Shown here: one piece after another, positions 25,433-32,750 of the stretch
Position numbering within the stretch: the first letter of the stretch is position 1
Layout of the letters: the number at the start of each line of letters is the position of its first letter
Assembly: GCA_902801325.1 (NCBI GenBank)
Contig: CADCHQ010000020.1
Coordinates: 1 to 60,087 of the forward strand
Source of the DNA: an uncultured Bacteroidales bacterium
Lineage (GTDB): Bacteria; Bacteroidota; Bacteroidia; Bacteroidales; Bacteroidaceae
DNA length: 60,087 bases
Direction: 5' to 3'
Program-made: the position numbers and the translations under genes
Notes under the pieces: model-generated
What the model was told of the DNA's origin: nothing
What the model saw: the letters and a program-made list of their open reading frames with translations, nothing else
The model's database searches: none

Positions 25433-25879
25433 AAAAGGAAAGGAAAAACAATGAAAAAGTTATTGATTGGGCGTAAGCCTGCTTACAAACCAATCGAGAA
25501 CATTTTCAGGGGCTTTGCCCATATGGTGTTTACCATGTTTTTTCATTCCTTTTTACAATTTCCGAGCGAGAGTATTTTCGAGACCACAAAGTGGGCTCAA
25601 AGTACGAATAAGCGAGGCTTCGAAGAAGACTCAAAGATATAATTAACCGACCGAAACACCAAACTTGCTGGGGGTAACCATTCGCAAAAATGTATGCATT
25701 GTATACATCCTATTGACCTACCCCCTCACGTGAAAAACTGTAATCTGTATACATTGTATACATTTCAGGCAAGGGAGGGAGTGCTGAAAGCCTTAGGTTC
25801 GACGGCCGAAGGCCTTAGGTTCGACGTCCGAAAGCCTTAGGTTCGATGTCCGAAAGCCTTAGGTTCGACAGCGAAAGCT
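25433..25879. other. Repeat- and palindrome-rich gap
   Basis: No convincing gene. It holds a second cgaataagcga unit (about 25597-25615), a GGGGGTA (25670-25676) / TACCCCC (25719-25725) pair that could form a long-loop hairpin, two 17-bp palindromes TGTATAC-ATT-GTATACA (25691-25707 with one mismatch, and 25746-25762 perfect), and a 22-bp tandem array that runs into the 3' end of the dihydroorotase gene. Confidence 0.7.
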
Positions 25880-25897
25880 TTAGGTACGCCAGCCGAA
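25790..25897. repeat. 22-bp tandem repeat, about five units
   Basis: GCCTTAGGTTCGACGTCCGAAA units start at 25790, 25812, 25834, 25856 and 25877 (the last shortened by one base). The fifth unit contains the stop and last codons of the dihydroorotase gene. Confidence 0.9.
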
Positions 25898-27253
25898 GGT
25901 CAAGGCTTCGCCCCGCGTGGCATCGTCGATGTTCCCATGGTCGTAGGCAAGACGTCCATTGATGAAAGTTTGCTGGACGCGCCAGTTGAAGGTGTACCCT
26001 TCCAAAGGACTCCAGCCGCACTTGCTGAGGACGGCTTCCTCGTGTAATGTCCATGTTTCGGGGCGGACCAGTACAAGGTCGGCCTTATAGCCGGGGCGCA
26101 GGAAACCACGCTGCTTGATGCCGAAGAGGAGGGCCGGCTGATGGCACATGGCATCGACCATGCGTTCGAGCGGGAGTACGCCTTCGTCCACCAATCCGAG
26201 CATACTGACGAGTGAGAACTGCACCATGGGCATGCCTGATGCGGCGCGGGCGCATCCGCCTTGCTTCTCGGAAAGGAGATGTGGCGCGTGGTCGGTACCT
26301 ACGGTCAGCAGTCGTCCGTCCCTCAGGGCCTGTCGGAGTGCTTCGCGGTCGGTGGCGGTCTTTATGGCGGGGTTGCATTTGATGCGTGTGCCCAGTTGGG
26401 CATAGTCTTGGTCACAGAAGAGCAGGTGGGGGAGGCATACCTCACCAGTAATTGTGGCAGCGGACTCTCCCCCCAGCCCCTCCGGGAGGGGAGAGGTTAC
26501 ATTTGCAGTCTGCTGTAGGAGCTCAATTTCTCGTGCTGTAGTAATATGGGCAATATGTAGGCGGGCGCCTGTCTCTTGTGCCAACTCTGCTGCCAAAGCC
26601 GACGAACGATAGCAGGCCTCTTCGTCCCTAATCCAAGGGTGATGTTCAACGGAGGGATCGTCGCCCCACAGCTGTTTGGCTTCGGCCATGCGCTGGTTGA
26701 TGCGTTGCGTGTCTTCGCAGTGTGCCACGATGGGTCGGTTGTGGTCTGCCGCAAACTGAAATATGGTCTTCAGGGCTTCGCGCTTGTCCACGAGCATGTT
26801 TCCTGTGGAGGAACCCATGAAGAGCTTAATGGGTGCGGGTACGTCGGCAATGCCTTCGTTCGTAGCTCCGATGTAGCAGGAATAATTTACACGGCTTTCG
26901 CTAAGTCCCAGCCTCATGCGTTCCTGCCATCGTTCTGCAGTGGTGGTGGGCGGATTGACGTTAGGCATGTCCATGACTGAGGTGACGCCTCCGGCCAGTG
27001 CAGCACGGCTTTCGTGGCAGATGTCGGCCTTGTGGGTCATCCCGGGTTCGCGAAAATGGACGTGAGTGTCTATGATGCCGGGGAGAAGCAGGGCGCCTTG
27101 GACGTCAATGGAGTTGAGAGGTGATAGCGGAGAGGTGACAGGTAGGCCTTCTCCCTCGCAAACTTCCGATATGCGGTCGTCCTCAATGAGAAGGCTTCCG
27201 CGAAAGCGATGGCCCTCGTTTACGATAACTGCGTTATGAATAAGTGTTCTCAA
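25880..27253 (-). CDS. pyrC: Dihydroorotase (class I), with repeat-derived insertion
   Basis: This 457-residue amidohydrolase has the metal motif DTHVHFREPG, later His ligands (VAHCED, LHIAHITTA) and Asp in GTDHAPHLL. It makes dihydroorotate in pyrimidine synthesis. The segment NVTSPLPEGLGGESAATI, between the end of the IELLQQ helix and TGEVCLPHL, replaces the short turn normally present. It is encoded by a CCCCTCC-G-GGAGGGG palindrome (26467-26503). A second possible insertion (GEGLPVTSPLSPLNSIDV) sits in the N-terminal barrel. The gene ends inside a 22-bp tandem array. Heptamer repeats (TTAATCC) separate it from the glycosyltransferase gene upstream. Confidence 0.88.
   Translation of the reverse strand: MRTLIHNAVIVNEGHRFRGSLLIEDDRISEVCEGEGLPVTSPLSPLNSIDVQGALLLPGIIDTHVHFREPGMTHKADICHESRAALAGGVTSVMDMPNVNPPTTTAERWQERMRLGLSESRVNYSCYIGATNEGIADVPAPIKLFMGSSTGNMLVDKREALKTIFQFAADHNRPIVAHCEDTQRINQRMAEAKQLWGDDPSVEHHPWIRDEEACYRSSALAAELAQETGARLHIAHITTAREIELLQQTANVTSPLPEGLGGESAATITGEVCLPHLLFCDQDYAQLGTRIKCNPAIKTATDREALRQALRDGRLLTVGTDHAPHLLSEKQGGCARAASGMPMVQFSLVSMLGLVDEGVLPLERMVDAMCHQPALLFGIKQRGFLRPGYKADLVLVRPETWTLHEEAVLSKCGWSPLEGYTFNWRVQQTFINGRLAYDHGNIDDATRGEALTFGWRT
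26467..26503 (-). repeat. CT/GA palindromic repeat in frame inside pyrC
   Basis: CTCTCCCCCCAG, then CCCCTCC-G-GGAGGGG, then AGAGG; same family as the intergenic copies at 23.7 and 53.2 kb. Confidence 0.85.
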
Positions 27254-27300
27254 TCCTTAATCCTTAATCCTTAATCCTTAACTCTTAATCCTTAACCCTT
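27252..27300. repeat. TTAATCC heptamer microsatellite
   Basis: About six units of aatccttaatcctt with drift (ctcttaatcc, aaccctt), reaching into the last codons of the glycosyltransferase gene. Confidence 0.85.
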
Positions 27301-28034
27301 TTCGGGTATTTCCTAAACCATCCATCCCAGCGCAGGCGCATGACGCCAAATAAGGCCTCGGAGAAGATGCCTCCAGACATCTTACTGGTGCCTAAGGTGC
27401 GGTTGACGAACACCACGGGCACTTCCTTAATCTTAAATCCACACTTGGCGGCGGTGAACTTCATCTCTATCTGGAAAGCATAGCCTTTGAAGCGAATCTT
27501 GTCGAGTTCCAGGGTTTCGAGCACCTGGCGACGGTAGCAGACAAACCCTGCCGTGGTGTCGTGAATGTCAAGGCCCGTGACTAGTTGCACATACTTGGAG
27601 GCGAAGTAGGACATGAGCACTCGTCCCATGGGCCAGTTGACTACGTTCACGCCTGAAACATACCGACTGCCAATGGACATGTCGTAACCCTCGTCGGCAC
27701 ATGCGGCAAGCAGTCGGGGCAAATCGGAGGGGGCGTGGCTGAAGTCGGCATCCATCTCGAAGACGTAGTCGTAGCCATGCTCTAACGCCCATTTGAAACC
27801 GCAGAGATAGGCAGTGCCAAGTCCCAGTTTGCCGGAGCGTTCGATAAGGAAAAGCCTGTCGGGCAGTTCGTCGGCCATTAGGCGTTTGACAATATCTGCC
27901 GTGCCGTCGGGTGAACCGTCATCAATTATGAGTACGTGGAAACCTTCAGGCAGGCTGGTGACTGCGCGGATGATGTTTTCCACGTTCTCCTTCTCGTTAT
28001 AGGTGGGTATGATGACGATGGAGTTTGTATGCAT
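27285..28034 (-). CDS. Polyprenol-phosphate mannosyltransferase-like GT2
   Basis: The 249-residue GT2 enzyme lacks clear transmembrane helices. The nucleotide-sugar motifs are VIIPTYNEKENV, LIIDDGSPDGTADIV and the metal-binding EMDADFSHAP. The C-terminal block AFQIEMKFTAAKCGFKIKEVPVVFVNRTLGTSKM is typical of dolichyl/polyprenyl-phosphate mannose synthases. It would charge a lipid carrier with mannose or glucose for cell-surface glycosylation. Next to dihydroorotase (downstream) and an AraC gene (15 bp upstream). Confidence 0.85.
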   Translation of the reverse strand: MHTNSIVIIPTYNEKENVENIIRAVTSLPEGFHVLIIDDGSPDGTADIVKRLMADELPDRLFLIERSGKLGLGTAYLCGFKWALEHGYDYVFEMDADFSHAPSDLPRLLAACADEGYDMSIGSRYVSGVNVVNWPMGRVLMSYFASKYVQLVTGLDIHDTTAGFVCYRRQVLETLELDKIRFKGYAFQIEMKFTAAKCGFKIKEVPVVFVNRTLGTSKMSGGIFSEALFGVMRLRWDGWFRKYPKRVKD

Positions 28035-28049
28035 AGTTGTAGGTGTGTT

Positions 28050-28919
28050 TTATTTGTTTTCCTTTCTGAATTGGCTAGGCGAAATGCCTGTGACGTGCTT
28101 AAAGTAGCGGCTAAACGACGACTGTTCGCCGAATCCCAGTTCCTTACTAATTGCCAGCATGTTGATGTCGTCTCGCTTGAGTAGGTGCTTGGCTTTTGTT
28201 ATGATGAATCGGGCTATCCAGTCCGAAGCAGCTATGCCGGTTGTCTGTTTGATAACGTTGGCGAAGTACTTGGGTGAAAGGCAGAACTTTTCGGCATAGA
28301 ATTGTATCTCGTGCGATTCTTTGTGGTGGGCCGCGATGGCCTCGTAGAAATGGTAGAATAGCAATTCGTTGCTTGAGATGTCCTCTTTGGGCGCTTTGTC
28401 ATGGAAACGGTGATAGTCTGTCATGCGCGCTAATATGTCGAGGATGTCGACTATTATATTCGTCCGACTCGCCCCTTTTATCTGGCAGGCAGCCTTGACC
28501 ACTTCCACAATGTGAAGAGTGGTCTCATATTGTTGGTTAGTAAGTTTAAAGAATGGCGCTTTTAAGTATTCATTCTTGTAACGTCGGAGGGAGTGGCGAA
28601 GCATTTCGTCGTAGAACTGGTTGGAGATAACGATTAACGTGGCTTGGAGATCTGGCGATACGTCTTTGACGGAAACGATGTGATTGGGGTAGAGCACGCA
28701 AATCCCCTTCGAACGAAATACGATGGGCTGCATGTCATATTCCAGGCGGATGACCCCACTGTGGAATATGGCTATCACAATATTGGGCGAGATGACGCGT
28801 TCGGTATAGCTGGCCAATGAGGTAACATAGTCGAATACCACTACACCTTGCTGCTTGATTAATTCCTTATTCTTGACGAAAGGGTTCTGGGAGGGGGGAG
28901 AGAAGGTCTTTTTCTTCAT
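28050..28919 (-). CDS. AraC-family transcriptional regulator
   Basis: 289 residues: an N-terminal cupin-type sensor (about 30-170) and a C-terminal AraC HTH pair (KFCLSPKYFANVIKQTTGIAASDWI; MLAISKELGFGEQSSFSRYFKHVTGISPSQFR). The gene ends 15 bp before the glycosyltransferase start and may be co-transcribed with it. Its target is unknown. A TATATTTG box on the minus strand at about 28937-28944 is a likely promoter. Confidence 0.8.
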   Translation of the reverse strand: MKKKTFSPPSQNPFVKNKELIKQQGVVVFDYVTSLASYTERVISPNIVIAIFHSGVIRLEYDMQPIVFRSKGICVLYPNHIVSVKDVSPDLQATLIVISNQFYDEMLRHSLRRYKNEYLKAPFFKLTNQQYETTLHIVEVVKAACQIKGASRTNIIVDILDILARMTDYHRFHDKAPKEDISSNELLFYHFYEAIAAHHKESHEIQFYAEKFCLSPKYFANVIKQTTGIAASDWIARFIITKAKHLLKRDDINMLAISKELGFGEQSSFSRYFKHVTGISPSQFRKENK

Positions 28920-29119
28920 ACTTTTTTGTCCTTTTGGCTACAAATATAAGGGAAAAATCATCTAACAACAAGTATTAATCGACTTTTTGACAAAATTTAA
29001 GAATATTTTATGCCGCACATCTGTTGCTTGGGCTCGTAACCCTATCCGATTACGTCTGTGTTATCAATAATTTGTGTTTTGGGTTAGGATAATTCCATAC
29101 CCGCCTGTCCCACCTTTTG

Positions 29120-30163
29120 CTATGTCGTCAGTTCGCCGGCAAGGGGCGTTGTCATCAGGCGACGCACGTCATCGGCCTCGAGTCCCTGTCCGAAGAGGTA
29201 CATCAGCTTTGTCACGGCACATTCAACCGTCATGTCGCCACCGCTAACAACGCCTGCCTTCAGCAATTGGTTGCCGGTTTCGTAAAGTCCCATCTCTACG
29301 GCGCCAGCATCGCATTGTGTGATGTTCACCACCACCTTACCGCTCTCTGTTGCCCCAGTAATTGCATTCAGAAGCCAAGGCTGTTGCGGAGCATTGCCCG
29401 AACCGTAAGTGCGCAGGACGATACCTCGCAGGTCGGGCATCTCAAAGACGTGTTCGATGACTTGCGGCCTTATGCCGGGGAAAAGTGTGATGGCTATGAC
29501 CGAGTTGTCCAATTCGGTATGAGGCGCGAATGGTTTGTCGGCTTCGGGTGTGAGTATGACTTTACGGTTAAAGTTTATGTTGATGCCTACGGTGGCTAAA
29601 GGCGGACAGTTGTATGAGCAGAAGGCGTCGAAGCGTTCGGCACTGGCTTTGGTAGAACGGTTTCCGCGTAGCAGCGTGCTGCCAAAATAGACACATACCT
29701 CTGGCACCATCGCATGCCCCTGTTCGTCTTGTGCTGCTGCAAGTTCGATGGCACTGATGAGGTTCTCTTTGCCATCCGTACGCAGCACCCCAATGGGCAG
29801 TTGACTGCCGGTGAGCACTACTGGCTTCTGCAACCCTTCGAGCATGAAACTCAGGGCTGATGCCGTATAGGCCATCGTGTCGGTCCCATGCAGGATGACG
29901 AAACCGTCGAAATGGTTGTACCACTCTGCTATGATGTTTACCAACCTTGCCCAATGGACAGGTCGCATGTCGGAGGAGTCGATGGGCGGTCGGAACTGAA
30001 TGGAACGTATCTCGTAGTCCAGTTCTCGAAGTTCGGGTACATGCTGCCTGACGTTGTCAAAGTCAAGCGGTTCCAACGTTCCCGTCTCAGGGCTCTTTAT
30101 CATGCCTATGGTTCCTCCTGTGTAGATGAGCAGGATGCGGCGTTGCAGATTCATCTTTCCCAT
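29120..30163 (-). CDS. ansA: L-asparaginase, type I (cytoplasmic)
   Basis: The 347-residue protein has no signal peptide. The nucleophile loop is LLIYTGGTIGM and the second catalytic block is VILHGTDTMAYTASAL, with SDMRPVHW upstream. The C-terminal domain has TYGSGNAP and AGVVSGGDMTVECAVTKL, which carries the allosteric/active Lys region. It hydrolyses asparagine to aspartate and ammonia. It starts at 30163 (MGKMN), with MNLQRR three codons in as an alternative. It lies 59 bp downstream of GH106. Confidence 0.9.
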   Translation of the reverse strand: MGKMNLQRRILLIYTGGTIGMIKSPETGTLEPLDFDNVRQHVPELRELDYEIRSIQFRPPIDSSDMRPVHWARLVNIIAEWYNHFDGFVILHGTDTMAYTASALSFMLEGLQKPVVLTGSQLPIGVLRTDGKENLISAIELAAAQDEQGHAMVPEVCVYFGSTLLRGNRSTKASAERFDAFCSYNCPPLATVGININFNRKVILTPEADKPFAPHTELDNSVIAITLFPGIRPQVIEHVFEMPDLRGIVLRTYGSGNAPQQPWLLNAITGATESGKVVVNITQCDAGAVEMGLYETGNQLLKAGVVSGGDMTVECAVTKLMYLFGQGLEADDVRRLMTTPLAGELTT

Positions 30164-30222
30164 GGTTTTTCTCCTATTTTCCTCTGTGTTGATTTGTTTG
30201 TGCCAGGTTTATTGAATACTTG

Positions 30223-32745
30223 TTATGGTTTGACCAACCGTACTGGACCGTTCAGTCCACTGGGCATGGGAGTCCACTGGGCATAGGACGTTGGTCGATA
30301 GTTCAGGTCAACGACATTGATGTCTTTCATCTTTCGCCACACGACACCCCTGCGATCCATGTCTGCAATCCGGTTGGCCGGTAGGTTGGTAACTTCGATG
30401 CGCAACTCGTTCTTCCCTGCTCTCAGCGCATTGCCACATGGGAGTGTGAAGGGTACTGCCCAGGCACAACCCAGCAGATGTCCGTTGAGATAGACGCGAG
30501 CACTCTCACGCACGTCGCTTAGTTCCAAATTCCAAGGACCAGTGACGTCGCTTTTCTCCATGCGGAATGTGGTGGTGTAAACGCCTGTCCCCATAAGGAT
30601 TCGGGTGGAGTCATCGATACCTTCCCACGTCTGCAATTGATTGAGTTTGTAAGTGCGCTTAATGCTGGGTACTGATTCGAGGAATGACAATCGCCAAGGT
30701 CCCGAGAGTTGAATAACGGAGGGACTGGTGGCTTGCGATGGGGTGATAGGTTGCTGCGTTTCAGTCACTTGCAAGATGCGACTTTCGCCTGAGCACAGTC
30801 GGATGTGGAACCCCTGCTGTGTGACTTCTGCCGCCTCGATGCTGCCAGTCATGGGATTGAACCACCATCCGCCCTGACCATTGACAGCCAGCGGCACAAA
30901 GGCGTCGATGTCGCGTGGCGTCAGGTTTGCCATGAAGTAGTGATGACTGTTCCCGTTTTTTCGTCTGATGGCTCGCAGGTGACAATCCTTACGCATGGGT
31001 TCGGCTTTGGCCAGACGTGCCATTTCCTGCTCCTGCTCGCCGTAGATGACGAGTGGCGACAGACGGTTGAGTTCGGCTTGGAGTTCTGGTGTGAGGGTGG
31101 TTCCGTCGGGTATGATGAGCCCTCGGTATGGGGTGCCTCCTTGAGTTATCAGGAATCCATCCTCGCTGATGCTGACGCGCTGAAGTTGTCGGTCGCTGAT
31201 GTAATCACAATCATAGCCGAGTGAGTCGATGCGGAGAATGCTGTGGATGAACCGAGGTGCCTTTTGCGCCATGCTATGGATGTCGAATTGCATCAGCAGG
31301 CCACCTTGGCCAGGGCTCAGGCGTTGCCGCCACATGTCGCGTACGGGCAGATAGACCAGAAAATCGTTGTCGGGTTGTCCTAACTGCAGGAACGACTGAC
31401 AACGTTCGATGTATTGCGTCAGGTAGGGAACGTCGCGCCAGATGCTGTTCATGGGCGTCATGTCCACCGAAGCATAGAACCGCCAACCGGGCCATGGGGC
31501 ATCCTGAGGCGTGTAGCACGACCCGTGGAAGAGAACGTGGTTGATGCCGCAGGTAAACAACAGGTCGAGGTCGGGCTTCATCTGCGAGAGCGAGGTGCGG
31601 AAGTGCTCGGTGAGCCACGTGAAAGTCTCGCTGGAGGTGAGAGGGTGTCCCATGACGTGGGCGGCCGACGAAGCATATTTTAGCATGGAAACGTCACTAT
31701 AATTGCGACGCGTCATCCCTGCGTCGGTACGCAGTCCTTTAATGCCGAAATCAGAGAGTCCGAACCCCTCGGTCTCAGGAATATCCACAGCACCGTAAAG
31801 GTCCAATAGGTTGGCAGGCGAACCGTGGGCTTGGTTTCTCACTTTCGCCCCACGGGTGTGAGCCCAGATAGTCCATTGCTGGGTAAAGTTCTCGAGGAGC
31901 AGGTCACTCAGCGTCTCGCGATAGTCGCTCAACACCTTGTTGCCATCATCGACAAGCCCCAGAAGCTGTCGCAGATTGTCTTCGAGCCGATAGCCTCGCC
32001 GATGGGCAAACTCGTCGAGGAGGGTAGGTGTCCAGTTGGCACCATATACTTCGTAGCTGTCATTAAATAAGGTATTGGGGTAGGGCGTACCAGAGTGGTC
32101 GAAGGCTTCGCCAATGTGCTGTAGATAGTGGGCTACGGCATCACGGTCGAAGTGGTCAACCACCCATCCCTCGCCACCTGGAGCGGCACGTTTCACCATC
32201 TGGCGTGTGCGACTTTGATAGAGTTGTATCACCTGTTCTTTGCCTTCTGCCATAGGATAGCGACGCTCGACAAGCAGATGGGCATAAGGTCGTTCGCGTG
32301 GGTCTATGCCCCTTCGTAATGCATTTCCCGTTCCTACGGTGTCCACCACGAATAAGGCTTTGCAGGCCGCTTCTTCTATGGGAACCCACGGACCGCCAAA
32401 GGGCCAACCCGTGCCGCAATTCATGTCAACCGTGATGCCCGTTTGGTGAGATGATTCCAACGTCTGTTTGAAGGCTTCCATCCACTGGGGTGAAAGGTAG
32501 GAGAGTTCCCTTGCCTCGCCACCTTGGACACCATAAATCGGGGTCACTTCCACACTGCCAATACCAGCCTGCGCGAAGGCGCTCAAGTTCCATTGCAAGT
32601 TCTTCCCATCGACAGCAGAACCAGGCCACCACCACCGTGTTCCTGCCTTGGCTTCGGGGCTTACCGGTGGCCATGTCTGACCTTTCAAGTGCAGACAGAA
32701 AGATGTAATGGAAAGGTATAGGACTATATAGGTAAATCGCTTCAT
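30223..32745 (-). CDS. Secreted GH106 alpha-L-rhamnosidase-like enzyme
   Basis: This 840-residue protein has a signal peptide (to about 23) and a GH106 core. Conserved parts are GTRWWWPGSAVDGKNLQWNL, TVDMNCGTGWPFGGPWV, FNDSYEVYGANWTPTLLDEF, ETFTWLTEHFR and the block around GINHVLFHGSCYTPQDAPWPGW. C-terminal GH2-like sandwich domains follow (VYLNGHLLGCAWAVPF). It would cut alpha-rhamnosyl bonds in rhamnogalacturonan-type pectin. It is 5 bp downstream of the GH28-GH105 gene, so the two form a pectin operon. It is somewhat shorter than the roughly 1000-residue characterised enzymes. Confidence 0.85.
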   Translation of the reverse strand: MKRFTYIVLYLSITSFCLHLKGQTWPPVSPEAKAGTRWWWPGSAVDGKNLQWNLSAFAQAGIGSVEVTPIYGVQGGEARELSYLSPQWMEAFKQTLESSHQTGITVDMNCGTGWPFGGPWVPIEEAACKALFVVDTVGTGNALRRGIDPRERPYAHLLVERRYPMAEGKEQVIQLYQSRTRQMVKRAAPGGEGWVVDHFDRDAVAHYLQHIGEAFDHSGTPYPNTLFNDSYEVYGANWTPTLLDEFAHRRGYRLEDNLRQLLGLVDDGNKVLSDYRETLSDLLLENFTQQWTIWAHTRGAKVRNQAHGSPANLLDLYGAVDIPETEGFGLSDFGIKGLRTDAGMTRRNYSDVSMLKYASSAAHVMGHPLTSSETFTWLTEHFRTSLSQMKPDLDLLFTCGINHVLFHGSCYTPQDAPWPGWRFYASVDMTPMNSIWRDVPYLTQYIERCQSFLQLGQPDNDFLVYLPVRDMWRQRLSPGQGGLLMQFDIHSMAQKAPRFIHSILRIDSLGYDCDYISDRQLQRVSISEDGFLITQGGTPYRGLIIPDGTTLTPELQAELNRLSPLVIYGEQEQEMARLAKAEPMRKDCHLRAIRRKNGNSHHYFMANLTPRDIDAFVPLAVNGQGGWWFNPMTGSIEAAEVTQQGFHIRLCSGESRILQVTETQQPITPSQATSPSVIQLSGPWRLSFLESVPSIKRTYKLNQLQTWEGIDDSTRILMGTGVYTTTFRMEKSDVTGPWNLELSDVRESARVYLNGHLLGCAWAVPFTLPCGNALRAGKNELRIEVTNLPANRIADMDRRGVVWRKMKDINVVDLNYRPTSYAQWTPMPSGLNGPVRLVKP

Positions 32746-32750
32746 GCCAG

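Noticed and set aside
25790..25897. CRISPR array
   Set aside because: The 22-bp units are contiguous with no unique spacers, and no cas genes occur in the window.
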